Below, piece after piece: positions 1-13,332 of a stretch of 64,000 bases of DNA. Made by a program: the position numbers and the translations under genes. Under the pieces are notes generated by a model. It saw only the letters and a program-made list of their open reading frames with translations, ran no database searches and had not been told where the DNA came from. Source of the DNA: Valencia hispanica (taxonomy: Eukaryota > Chordata > Actinopteri > Cyprinodontiformes > Valenciidae); the NCBI GenBank assembly GCA_963556495.2, contig OY747716.1, positions 33,225,818 through 33,289,817 on the forward strand. Reading direction: 5' to 3'. Every line of letters starts with the position of its first letter. Position 1 is the stretch's first letter.

Positions 1-3000
1 TTATTGCTCTGCTGTGTGTAACAAACAGCAGCTAACTGGTAATGTGGCTATTGTATGCTAGCGTGAGTAGATATGGGTTAGATATGCTGAAGCGTTACCT
101 GCGGTGTCAACCCCTCTCCTTCCTGCCACCAATCAACGCGCCCCTCATTTGCATTATTACAATGCCCGTCCACGACAGCCAAAGTATCGCATCAGATCTC
201 GCGAGACACTAATGCCTTCAGAAATAAGGGTCAGAGGAGCTCTGTGTTTATTTTTTTCAAATTTTTTTTTTAGAAGGGCCTGAAAGACTATAATAGAGCG
301 TGGGTATCCAAGATAATACTAGTTTATGACTCCTTTAAATAAAATTACAATGCATCACTGATTCTAAGATGCAGGCATGGAACATCCCTAAAATGGGTAT
401 GAATTAATATATGAGCAGAATGAAATATCCCATGAAAAATAGCTCCTGTTTGTACAGCAACAAAAAAAAGGTAAAACGACCAAAACTGCAAAAACATGAA
501 ATGGCTAAGAGCCATAATGCCTGAGAGTCTTTGTGAGTTCTGATCTAAATGTAGTTGGTCTTTCTCTATATTTATCTAAGTAACAAAACCTATTATCATG
601 AATCATACAAGTACTCCATAGAGTTAGTTTTACATTTCACTGGAAAACCACAACAAGCCATACCATCAATGTGAACAACTTAACTATAGCTTCATATCAG
701 TTTAGTTAAACAACCTGCTCTGAACACATTATTCTTTTATCAACAGACTCTACAAGAATGTGTTTTTCTTTTAACTGCCTAAAACCACTTCTGACACACT
801 AGTGTGAGCAGTACTGAGGGTAGAAACTCTACTCAGGGGTCAGTTTTTACAATACATGTATGTTTATTAAACCAAAAGCTGCAAGAACAACTTTTCACAT
901 GTATTCCCTCATTCAACTCACCTTGAGAAGGAACCTTCACAAACAACATAAAAAAACAACAACCTGAGAGTGGAGTTGTCTTTTGGTTTTACCACACTTG
1001 AGTCACCCCGACACATGACAAACGCGTTCTGGCCCTGCTCCTGAATGTTTGAGTGGGCCTGTGATGGCGGGAGGGGGAAGATCTGCTCGAGTGCTCGGCT
1101 TCATCCTGATCTGGTGAGACTCTGTATCCCTGCTGCCTATATTTAGCGCTGTGGGAAATCCAATGATATTTATTTCCCTGGGCTCTATTCTCAGATCAGG
1201 ACCTACTGAAAGGAGCCGGCGATGGCGGTGATTGTTCTTAATTGGGTCAAGCTGTCTGGTAGTTTCTCCATCCACCCACTCACCCAGCTACTGTAGAAGA
1301 AAGAGCAGAGGTGGAGTGCTGTGTTGAACTGAGCCCCTGGGGGCAGTGTTGTACAGGTCTTTACTTTCAGCTTGTAGTACTCCACTGTAAAATAGAGCAG
1401 CAAATTCTCAACAGCCCTGTGTTATTCTGGAGTAGTGGAGCCAGAAGAGACATAGTAAGGCCATACTTATAAGGTGAATGCTGCAGTTTAAACTAAGTGC
1501 ATTTAGTTTTTCTCTTTTAATTTATTCATAAAACATCCAATCTTACGATCAACATTCAATCTAAATTTAGAAAAATCTCATTTTTATTAATCTGAGCACG
1601 TTAATTCAGTGGAGTGAATTGTTTTTAAAAAGGAATATATTTAAAAGGCTTTTTATGCACCTTTACCAAGAGGTGCCAATAAATGCAGCTGGCACTGTGG
1701 GTAACTGCAAATATTGAAAATAAATGTATCAGAAAAGAGTAAATATTTGTTTTGCACTAAAACAAAATAGTATGACTACAGTTATTACATGAAGTTGGCT
1801 GTTTTCTATTTCAAGCATTTATTTAGCCTGTAAGATTTGAAGAAAAAAAACATAATCATGTTCTGATCTTCTGATGATCCAATTATAATGCTTAAGTATC
1901 CCCTGCATCATATTTTCTCTCTCCACAAACTACCGTACTTCGACAAAACAGCCCAATCTACCTCTGTTCGGCTGCTCCAAATCCAGCATCGCAGGGTACT
2001 GAGATAAAAGCTCGTCTCCACCTGAGTGTTAAAAACTAAATGAAGAGGTGATATTCCACTGAGTGTTTGAAAAGGCACTCAGCAATTTAAACTGCGAGTA
2101 TTCCTCAAATGCCGAACCCCTTAGGGAGCGCTTTATTCAGTACAACGCCTCTCTTTGGAGCGGGAGAAAATTCACAGCCATTAAACACCGTCCAAGATCG
2201 TTTAATAGAGACTACATGGGGGGGGGGGGTTGGGCTCAAATTTCAGTCAATCTATTACCACTTCTAAAGAAAACATGCATAAAATGACATAAAAAATTAG
2301 ATTGGATTGTTAAAGGCAGGCCAGCGAAAGAAATGGAAAATTATGACAGGTTTCCAAATAAAATTTGTGTGAGAAGGTTCCAAACGACTCTTACTGGAAC
2401 CTCCTCCTACAGAGAAAAGGAAGGGGATGTGGCAGTTGTAACAAAGGCAAAGGAGGTGTGAGACATAGCAGGGTGAAAAGGTGATTAATATGTTAGGTAA
2501 AGACGAAGAGAGGTGGAGGAGCCACAGCTTAGCGGCGGTGAAATCCTCATGTCAACTGATTACTATGGATTTTCCAGAGCTTAACAAAGAGGATCTGCTG
2601 CAGATTCTGTTAAACCGATCCGAGGGAGCTGATGTCTCAGCCAAACGTGTCTGTCCGGGGCTGCAGTTGGCAAACACGTGAGTGATTGCGAGGGTAACGC
2701 AAGTGTGATGCAGTGTGCCAGTTTGAGTGGGCAGAAAGGCAAAGGAAGATAGGGAGGGAGAGAGAGAGGCAGCCACTTGACGTTCAAAGAGAGGAGATCA
2801 AAGGTTCGGTTCTCTTCCTTTGGATTTAAAAGATCATCAATAATAATGGGCAGGAGAATCACAGCGGTGAAACGGAAAGGAAGCTGATGGGTTTCTCACA
2901 GCTCACAAAGTGAGAGTGTGTGTTTGGTGTGATATTTTGGCGGTTTGCCACTGGGACAAACGGGAGCAGGAGCCATAAGTGTGGGCTGTTTTTCTGGAAC

Positions 3001-3595
3001 CGGTGCTTGAAAACAGCCCTCAGAAACATCATTCAATATTTAACACAACATCTTCACTTCTCACTTCGAGGCCCCCAGCCGATTTCCTGTGAAATCCATC
3101 GTAATCTCTGCGTGTGCGCACATTTGCTTGTGTACGAATGTGTGAGTGTACGCTTCTTCTGCGATGTGGAACAACGGCAATAAATAAGTGTGAAAAAGCT
3201 GTGAAATGGGTTAGCTTTGTGGAAAATGACTGTATAGTACACAGTACATCCTATTCATTTAACATGTAAGAGCATAGAGGATGATAAAAGAATGTACAAT
3301 GTGGTTTTTAAACATAAAAATGTTTTTTTTTTTCTTGTTGGAGTAGCGTTGCAAAGCATTCCCTGGTTTTTTTTGTTGCTTTCATAGTGGATCAGCCGTG
3401 AGAAGAGCAAACTCTTCACGGTACTTTAAACTATTTGCACACAGTGGTTAATAGATTAACCTTTCTTTTCACCTTTTTACCTAAATTAATTTCTGGATGA
3501 ATGGAAAGGTATTATCCAATACATGTACATCACTCTCAACAAATATCGACATTCTCGGTAAAGATTTGTAAAAATCTGGTGGCTTTAGGAGGTTA
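1..3595. other. dlgap1 intron after exon 4, no feature recognised
   Basis: AT-rich single-copy-looking DNA with short random ORFs only. I searched for the expected next DLGAP1 exon (VSSCITTYKK... then a proline-rich PPVPPR segment) on the minus strand and did not see it. A G9 run lies at 2220-2228. Nothing else stands out. Confidence 0.5.
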
Positions 3596-3599
3596 AATG

Positions 3600-3730
3600 A
3601 AGTATGTTGGGCTCAATCTTTTTCTCATCTTCTGCTGTTCTCTCTTCAGCCCACCCAAGATATTTCCTGTGGCATTTAGGTCTGGGGAATGAGCTGGCCA
3701 TGGTTGAAGATTGTTTTTTTTTTCTCCCGT
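3600..3730 (+). mobile_element. possible short Tc1-like scrap
   Basis: The stretch reading GCATTTAGGTCTGGGGAATG followed by AGCTGGCCATGG resembles a segment I remember from a fish Tc1-like transposase region. It is short and I cannot align it here, so the call is weak. Confidence 0.25.
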
Positions 3731-3850
3731 TTTTATTTGCATTTTTACGTTCAGTTGCGAGTGTGTTACTTACTTCCAGGTCAAATCTGCATTTTTTGAC
3801 ACCTTTTATATGTACATATTAATCATCAGCTTTCAACGCTGAGATTCTTT

Positions 3851-4674
3851 CAGGGGCGGGCTTGCCATAGGCATGTTAGGGAGTTTTCCCGAACGACCGG
3901 TCTGTTCTAAATCGGTGGCCCGAACGTTTGTTTTTGTACTCCAAAAGCAGTCGCAGTTGAGCCAATGTCATGATCTTGCTGTGTGTCTGCTAGTGTACAT
4001 AAGTGAGGCATCTTCCTTTACAGAAGATATTTGTGCGCGCTATTAGTGCAGCAGCGAGGGATTAAACTGTTGCTGCTGCTTTCTGCTGTCAACTATTTTG
4101 ATATTGTTTGCTAGCGGTTACCAGATGTCAGTTGCTCTCTTCTGCTTTGAAAGAAATCTCACAGTGCATCTAAATATAGGTTGCCTCGCTGCCAGAAAGT
4201 TTGAGGTATTCATGAAAAAAAAAAGAATTCCTATCCACAACCTATCGGAGGTAAAGAAACTTCCAAGCTGTCGGGCTGAATTATAACACCATCCATCCCT
4301 GCTTGTGATTCAAATGATGTATACCAATCAATGATACGATCATAACTGTAGAAACAGTACATGCTTTTGTCAAACCACTCAGAAAGCAAATCAATGACTG
4401 TGGCTTCCAACTTACCGTTTGAAGCCACATTTCAAAACCCAGGACTCAGCCGTCTCGAACAAAAACTGTCTTTTTTACATCCAGAATGGTCCAGTAATGT
4501 CCTCCATTAAAATATTTAGTCCACAACAAGTCTTATGTCCATAATCCAACATCATCCGCTGCTCAAAATCTTGATAATTCCCTTTCAGGTGTGTATTTCT
4601 CACAGTTTCATCAGAACTACTGCTATAAGATAGGAAAGCAGAAAGTACTACTCGGCCATTGCAATAGTTGGTCA

Positions 4675-4705
<31 letters not shown>

Positions 4706-5432
4706 CTGGTGGAGTTTTGGGAGAGGCTACACCAAAACACTGTACCACAGAAGTCAACCTTATTTTCTTCATTTTTCTACTCTATTACTATTTCTATCTT
4801 CTCATTTTATTCAGACTTTCCTATTTACTTCTTCCTTCAAATTTCTTAGGACCTTTCTTCAACAAAAATGTCATTTCTGTTGATGACCTAAAGCTGCTGA
4901 AATGATAAGTAAGCTTGTTTGCAAACTATTCAACGGTCGAATGGGTGGATAAGAGACATTTTATACAAGTAAAAATGTTTTATTGCTACAGAAGAATTCT
5001 TGTGTCAGTTGTAATCTAAACCAGTGGCTTAAAAAATATACGACATATAAAGTCTCAGCCTTCTTATTGTACGTAACGTTAGCTAACTAAGATTTCGCTG
5101 GTGGAAATACAAATACAGCAAAGTAAAATTATATTTGCAAAATACAAACAATAAAAATGTTCAATCTTACTCGTAAAAAGTTATCTCCCGAGCTCTACTC
5201 ACAACAGTCCGCTGATGTGAACAGAAATACGCCACACAGTATTCAGGAATCTTGTATTAACTGCTCCTGTTTTGGTCGAAGTCTGCGGATGGGGATACCA
5301 CATTTCTTGCCTCAGAGCAGCCAATGTGGGGTCTACTCTTGATTATGTCTATGGTTAGAACTACACCGGCGTTGTCATCTGTCTTGGGCGGGCCCGGCCT
5401 ACCCAGGCCCGCCCATGGCACCGGGCCTGACT
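3851..5432. mobile_element. candidate hAT-like DNA transposon with GC-rich ends
   Basis: The left end begins CAGGGGCGGGCTTGCCATAG and the right end, read inward on the other strand, begins CAGGCCCGGTGCCATGGG. Both start CAGG and have a GC-rich palindromic character (for example GGCGGGCCCGGCCTACCC near 5388), unlike the AT-rich flanks. Similar starts occur on fish hAT elements that I recall. The two ends match only partly and I could not find an 8-bp target duplication, so they may belong to different copies. The interior has no recognisable transposase. Confidence 0.35.
4676..4702. repeat. short (AT)n microsatellite
   Basis: Uninterrupted TA/AT dinucleotides inside the candidate hAT-like region. 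Confidence 0.9.
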
Positions 5433-5840
5433 GTACTTAAAACGGATATGAAGTTCTTTTCCACATACTGTGTGTTATTTTCTGTGTATTATTTTTCATT
5501 ATTTATTTGTGATACTGGGACAACTTTTTCTAGCCTACCAAACCATTAGTTGACTTGTAAATACCATCACATTTTGACTTGCTAACCTTTAAGATTCCAG
5601 TTGTTGTTCACCAACAGTGAACTTTTTTGTTACCTTCTAATTATGCCTAATTGGAAAAAATAAATATGTGTCCTTATCCAGGTTTGTTTTTTTATGGTTC
5701 AAGTAGTTTACAATTTTAGAATTATTTCTCTGACTGTAGCTTTGGGGAAGTTAGATGAGTAGTATGTTTTACTTAAATGCTTAAATGGCCTGTACTATTG
5801 TCTTTCCCATTTTGAGGAGTGGCTAAGAGAGACTGATCTA

Positions 5841-7904
<2,064 letters not shown>

Positions 7905-8400
7905 TATACATGCATACAGCCAAATCTAAAATGTTTTAGATCAACACATTATCATGTGGTAAAATGGCCCAGACAAAGTCCAAACCTAAATTTAATGGAG
8001 ACACTGGCAAGACTTGCAAAATAATGTTCACAGATGTTCTCAATCAAATTAGCTGCGCTGCAAAAAAGAGAGAAAAAAGAAGAAAGAAAAGAATGGACAA
8101 AGGTTTCAGCCTTCAGAAGAGCAAAGCTAGTAGAGACACAACAAAGGACTTGGAATTGTAAAAGTTGGTTCTACAAAGTATAGACTCATTAGTCTGTCTC
8201 TGTATGCATGCCAAACCTTTTCTGAATTTAATTTGTAAAAGACCATGCGCAATTCTCCTTCCTCTTCAAAATTAAATACCACTTGATGTTAGTCTATCAC
8301 ATGAAATCCTAATAAAATACACAGAACTCTGCAACTGTAACATAACGAAATGTGTAAAGGTTCAAGGGTCAGGCATTCACCGCAAGACAGTATATTGATA
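7905..8400 (+). mobile_element. Tc1/mariner-like relic, 3' part (family A)
   Basis: The block follows the order of a common fish Tc1 element: the region after the second catalytic Asp (GCATACAGCC...), then GGCCCAGACAAAGTCCAAAC, the C-terminal transposase codons, then the 3' terminal sequence with AATAAAATACA and TTCAAGGG near the end. Many substitutions and small indels show it is old. Other family A copies in the window lie near 9.7, 23.7, 37.1 and 53.7 kb. Confidence 0.7.
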
Positions 8401-9199
8401 AAAAGAAAAATTAAATTACAGAGTTTGCCTCTGAAACACTAAAAGGTGTTAACTGAAGAAAAGTTAAACTGTAGTGAACAAATGTTTTGTCACATTAAAA
8501 CATTTATTTATTGTCACCATTGTTCCAGTTTGCAGTGAACGTGTTTAATTAGCCAACTGCTGCACTTGTCAGCTTGGTTTGGGGAAATGCTCTCGTCTAA
8601 TTGGCATAATTAAATAAGAGCTGAAGGGAAAGCCAGGCTGCATCAGGCGACAGTGACTCAATGCGCGCGATGTAACCAAATGACGTTTGGATTTTACAGC
8701 CTGAAACATGGAGGCACTCAGTGCTGAATGCCAGCACTACTAACCATCAATACTGCATATAAAGATACTGAAAAGGCAAGCTCTCTAGACCATGAGGCAC
8801 ACAGGCTAAAATAAGTTCCAGCAGTCTGCAAGCTTCAGAGCTTAGATAAGCTCACTATGTGGGAAAAAAACAGTTCTGGATTCAACTAATTGTATCTAAG
8901 AAGGTAACTGGGTCAGGAGGATAACAATACAGAGGATGCTTGCAAAGTGCGACTACTCTGGTTAGTGAGATTGATCGTGTCCTTTGTAAGGACTACATCT
9001 CAAATGCCAATCAAATGCCATTCCTTTGCTGTAATTGGAACACTCTTAGTTCCTGGTTGATTCTATTCACAAGCTGCATAATTTAGAAATCACACTGCCT
9101 TCTTTGCATGCAGATTAATATATAATAGGGTATAGAATATGTTACTGCACAGTCATAAGTAAATTATTCATCATGTGAAAAATGGAAGTTCCCCCCAAC
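8401..9199. other. intron after exon 4, proximal part
   Basis: No coding signal. The stretch about 8500-8700 has several TAATTA/TAATTG core motifs and even base composition, which could be conserved regulatory DNA. This needs cross-species alignment. Confidence 0.4.
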
Positions 9200-9455
9200 C
9201 TGTGCTGCTCTGAATGGTTCGGACGGTGGTGGCGGTGCGTGGGGGGGAGTCCGTCCTCCTCTCACCCAGCGCGACGACGCCCTCTTCCTCCTCCTGCGAG
9301 CAGCCCTTCTCTATAGCACGCACGTAGCTGTGGCTCCGCATTCGGAAGCAGCCTGGCATGGGCAGGTCCAGGGCATCCACCGCCTGCGACTCCATCTCGC
9401 TAAACACCGACTCACAAACCGCCTCTATTTGCCCGTTCACCTCCACCTCACTCAC
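9200..9455 (-). CDS. dlgap1: dlgap1 coding exon 4 (GK-binding repeat 5)
   Basis: The exon encodes residues 485-569 plus the first base of the next codon. The acceptor is TTTTGCAG (CAG at 9458-9456) and the frame opens VSEVEVNGQIEAVCESVFSEME. This is followed by AVDALDLPMPGCFRMRSHSYVRAIEKGCSQ, containing the fifth repeat (core S527-Y528). An acidic EEEE run lies near 539-542, and the exon ends SPPRTATTVRTIQSST. It ends ACAG with a GTTGGG donor (9199-9194), phase 1. The family continues V-S-S after T569, which fits a GTG codon split after its G. The donor is weaker than those of E2 and E3. Retaining the intron would add about nine residues before a stop. No following dlgap1 exon was found between 1 and 9199. 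Confidence 0.94.
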
Positions 9456-9728
9456 CTGCAAAAGAAAAAAACCTTAATTACAGCATGACCTGAAGCAATG
9501 GATAAAAGAAAAATTAAAAGAAGACATTTATGAGGTGAAAGACAAATCGGAACATGCAGTATGCTGGAGAATCAAAAGTTAGAGAAGCCCATTTTGGTGT
9601 TGAATGATATTTGATTCTGTGCTATTTCACTGATTAAAGCTAGACACGTCTTTTATGTAGAGACAGTTAAATACAGAACTGCAAATTAACTGATCATTAT
9701 TTTTTTCACATTTTAGCTTTGGTATCAC

Positions 9729-10115
9729 AGACTTCAATGTGTATTTGTGTTAAGTCAATACTTTGTGAAACCAGTACTCTCTCTAATTAAAGTTCCAGGT
9801 TTTGCTAAAATTCCCTTAATTTGGTTTAGGGCTGAGCTTTGACTGGACCATTCTAATATGCTGTGATAAAAAACCCAAAACGCTTCATTGTAGGTCTGAC
9901 GGTATGTTTAGTTTTATTGTCCTGCTGGAAGGTGAACCTCCACCCCCGTCTGAAGTTTTTCATAGCCTCTATCAGGTTTTCTTCCATATTTCCCATCAAC
10001 TCTCACCAGCTTCCCTTTTCCCTCTTGAGAAAAGCATCCCCCCAGCATGAAGTTTGACACCACCGCATTTCACTGTTTTGATTGTGTTTCCAGGGTGGGA
10101 TCCACTGTTAATTTT
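9729..10115 (-). mobile_element. Tc1/mariner-like relic (family A), inverted
   Basis: Read on the minus strand, this gives the middle of the family A transposase (the stretch around the second catalytic Asp) with frameshifts. On the plus strand the sequences GTCCTGCTGGAAGGTGAACC and CATCAACTCTCACCAGCTTC are diagnostic of the family as I remember it. It lies wholly in the dlgap1 E3-E4 intron. Confidence 0.7.
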
Positions 10116-10689
10116 TCTCAACAGCTAACATTTTACATTTTGGCCCTTGAAGCTTTACTTTTACAGCTGAGGACAAGTTGTTATGAAATGATGAGTAGCT
10201 GAAGACTTTGCACTGTACTATACATCAAATAAAAAAAGGAAAGTCCCAAAATAGGAAGGAGTGATATGAACTTTATGGGTTATCACAATATTTTGTGGTA
10301 CAATAGAGATGAGTAAGTAATGATACAAATTTTTAAAAATGTCTTGCAGTCTTTCTTTTTGCTGTAGGTACTCTGGACTGCACATTCCTACATTTAAAGC
10401 CTAACATATACAACTACTGCTCCTAAAAAACCAAAACAAATCAAGAAACAACTATGCATTTTCTGAATAGGTCACATTAGGACACCAGTTACATCAAGTA
10501 ATACAATTTTGTAGCGAAGCATCACATGATAATACTTTGAAAATATTCATATTCATTGCTGAACAAAACAGCAAAAGAAAAGCTAACAATGCGTTTAGTT
10601 TTTGAGGTATGTAAACATCATCATGTAGAATCGCTAAACAATTATTATTGGCTCAGGTATCGTTAAACACAAATTCTGAAAATATTCAT

Positions 10690-11690
10690 CGGCGCCCTGC
10701 GTTGCGCGGGATCAGGACCCGGGAGCTGGTACAACTTGGCGTCCAGATGCTGGCTGAGCCCGGCCTGGGGATGCTGTCCGTCCCCTGCGGCTATCGGTGG
10801 GGTGCTGGGATGTTGGCGGTGAGGATTGGCCTAGGGTGGAGGCGGCGCGTGATGGCCGCGGCCCCTGCAGTGCCGGGGGCCCCTCGTCGGCCGGTCCCTT
10901 GTCGGGTCCCTGCTGGGGGGTGGGGTGCCCCTGGGCCCTGGCTCCCCCGGTCCGTTGACTGGTCCGTTGACTGGCCCGCCCCGGCGCGGCCGGTTGCCGG
11001 TGGGGCCCGGGGGGCTCGTCACTGCTGCCCCCCGGGCCCCTGCATAGTGGCCGCTGGATGTTCCCCTGGGGTTCTCCTTTGCTCCTCTCTTGGGGGATGC
11101 GGTCGGCCCCGCCCGGGTCTGCCTGGGGCTCTGGCGGTCCTTTGGACGTCTTTGCTCCGATCTCCTTCATGTCTGCATCGATTCCTGGGAGATGGATTGA
11201 TGCCGGCTCACACCAACTATCGAACTCTCTTATGGAGAAACCTTATATGCACCAGCATGCTAACACACACACATAGATGTGGGGTCTCTGGTGTTTAAGG
11301 AAATATTCTTGGGCTGAGTTTATCATTACTAGAGCTTGATTAATCGGTACCATGAGTTTTTCTGTGACATTGTTGTTGTATTTTTATATCTATTTTTGTG
11401 TGATATGGTTGTGTAATTCTTAGTTCACAATGTTTGGTGTGTTTTGTCGATGTTCCTTTTTCGTGTTTTGTTTTGTTTTGTTTTTCCCCCTCTCTCTGCC
11501 GTCCTGTGGGTATGGAGGCAGACTTCAATGTCTTCCTGTGTTTTCTTTGTTCCCCTTCCTCTCTTGTATTTTCAACTCACCCTCTCTCTTGACTTTTTGT
11601 TTCCTACCTCTCTTCTTCATCTTCCTTCTTTCTTCTCCTTAATTTTCTGTCTCCGTGTCCATAACATCAGGAAATAAAAACCCCAACAAT
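10690..11690 (+). mobile_element. GC-rich LINE 3' end (probable L1/Tx1-type), 5'-truncated
   Basis: An abrupt GC-rich block (10690-11170) sits inside AT-rich intron. It is followed by a T/C-rich stretch and an end reading AGGAAATAAAAACCCC, like a polyadenylated LINE 3'UTR. A similar GC-rich 3'UTR follows the L1-type reverse transcriptase at 59.04-61.93 kb in this window. The long open frames here (216 and 152 aa on opposite strands) are products of GC richness, without known domains. Flanking target duplications were not found. Confidence 0.55.
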
Positions 11691-11833
11691 TCATAATAAA
11701 GATTTTTCACACATATATCAAGTGGAGTACTATAGCAAAAGCTGTACTGCTCCGCTTGTGAAAGTAAATCTGTTGGGCTTCTACTTGGTACTCAGATACC
11801 AATTCTGAGCTCCACACTGCCAAACAGGACACG

Positions 11834-11845
11834 TAAAAAAATAAA

Positions 11846-11879
<34 letters not shown>

Positions 11880-11881
11880 TT
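11834..11881. repeat. poly(A) plus (AT)n tract
   Basis: A run of about 30 A residues, one interrupted by T, passes directly into about nine AT units. Confidence 0.95.
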
Positions 11882-13154
11882 CATGACAAAAAGAAAAGGT
11901 ACAGCAATCCTTATTCAAAAAGGTGCAAATAGGAAGGATTTATTGTAGAGAAAAATATACTTCACAGAGCCAGATAATAGGGTGACACTTTAAAATCCAT
12001 GTTAGCCTGTTTAAAAAAAGGATCCAAATAAAGTTTAAAGCTTTGAACAATTGTCGTGGATTTGTAGGATTGGTGAGTTCCACAGACTGGGTTATCTGAG
12101 GGTAGATACTGTGGAGCTCCACTTTAGATCTTGTAGAGTGGACATGAAGCAGAAATTGGAATGTAAACAAAGCTTTGTTTGGTGCAGAAAGAAAGTACAG
12201 AAAGAAATGGAACTGCATGTTGTGGAGATGGAATCACTTGCATTATGGTTATTAAGTGTTATTTTAAATGCACCACTCTTATATGTATATGACAGAAAAT
12301 CCAAGCAAATTGTCTTTTTCTACTATTTATTTTTGTTGTTTTTAAAATGGCAGGTCCAGTATGACATTTCTCTCCATGTCTGATCCTTGCCAAAACTTGG
12401 GGGAAAAAAGGATGTCATAAGGGTCCATCATTCAGAAGAAGAAACAAATTGTTGTCTGGGCTTTGGTTATTGATTTATTTTTCTTTTAGTTTATTCATGA
12501 CTATGAGATTGTTTCATCTACCATATCATTCAACACACATACTGCACTGTGCATAGTTAATGGACTACACCGGACTCGTTAATAATATTTTCACACATTT
12601 TGTTTGTGTCTTTTCAACTTTACTTAATGGCATTGTTTGACTTGTTTAGATCACAATAATAATAATTAAAAAAATAAAAATTATAAAGCAGTGATCCAAA
12701 TCTTGGCCTTTGCAGCAATGGCAATAAGTCCACCATAACAAACCTTTTAAATGTAAAAAGTGTTTTAGTGTATCTGAATATATTAGAGAAATGCCCAAAA
12801 TATATGATCCCATACTCTAAATTGATCAAATTCACAAAAATTGGCAGTTTTATTTCACAGAATGTGTTTAGACAGAATAAAGCTAATTAATAAAAAGTAT
12901 GAGAACAGGGGGATTTTAGACATGGCTGTGTTTAAATAGATAGTTTGAATACTAATGTATCACCTGAGCCCTTACAAAGATCTTTGCAATGACAACTACT
13001 CTAATTAGGTGTATAGGAGTTTGTTATACTTTCCATCTTTGGAGGATTGTTGTTGCGGAGTTAGACTGATCACACAGAGGATTTCCGCCCACTGCAAAAG
13101 CTTACAGGACATGGGATGTGAGCTACAGGTTTGGACCGCCAAATATCCACTGAC
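11882..13154. other. E3-E4 intron segment, no feature recognised
   Basis: Contains a chance 110-aa open frame (12051-12383) with an overlapping open frame on the other strand and no recognisable domain. Otherwise ordinary AT-rich intron. Confidence 0.5.
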
Positions 13155-13332
13155 CTGACTGATGGTGCTCATGGCTCTCATGTAGCTCTCGTTGCGGGAG
13201 CGGAATTTAGGTGAGGCCAACAGCCCCGCTGGGTCCAAGCTGTCCAGGCTCCTATTGATGGAAACCTCGCTCACCGCCCGCAGGTAGCTGTGACTTCGGA
13301 TCTGCAGCTTGGGTGAATGCTCGGTGGAAATC
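13155..13332 (-). CDS. dlgap1: dlgap1 coding exon 3 (GK-binding repeats 3 and 4)
   Basis: The exon runs 178 bases from a GGCAG acceptor (CAG at 13335-13333). Its first G completes Lys425, followed by ISTEHSPKLQ. It ends ATCAGTCAG with a GTCAGT donor at 13154-13149, phase 0. Repeat 3 is QIRSHSYLRAV (S440-Y441) and repeat 4 is RSRNESYMRAM (S474-Y475), with SINRSLDSLDPAGLLASPKF between. The match to vertebrate DLGAP1 is nearly residue for residue. Reading through the donor gives VSGYLAV and then diverges, which confirms the boundary. The AS/TS difference before PKF is the sort of change expected between fish and mammals. Confidence 0.95.

Noticed and set aside
1003..1275. Minus-strand 90-aa ORF as the next dlgap1 exon
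   Set aside because: No similarity to the expected DLGAP1 sequence after T569 (VSSCITTYKK and a proline-rich run). The frame does not follow a phase-1 acceptor that I can support.
10648..11298. 216-aa plus-strand ORF and 152-aa minus-strand ORF in the same GC-rich block
   Set aside because: Overlapping frames on both strands, low-complexity Pro/Gly/Arg composition and no domain. Explained by a GC-rich LINE 3'UTR with few stop codons.
12051..12383. 110-aa ORF as a novel small protein
   Set aside because: It has an open frame on the opposite strand over the same bases, no domain, AT-driven composition and no splice or start context.
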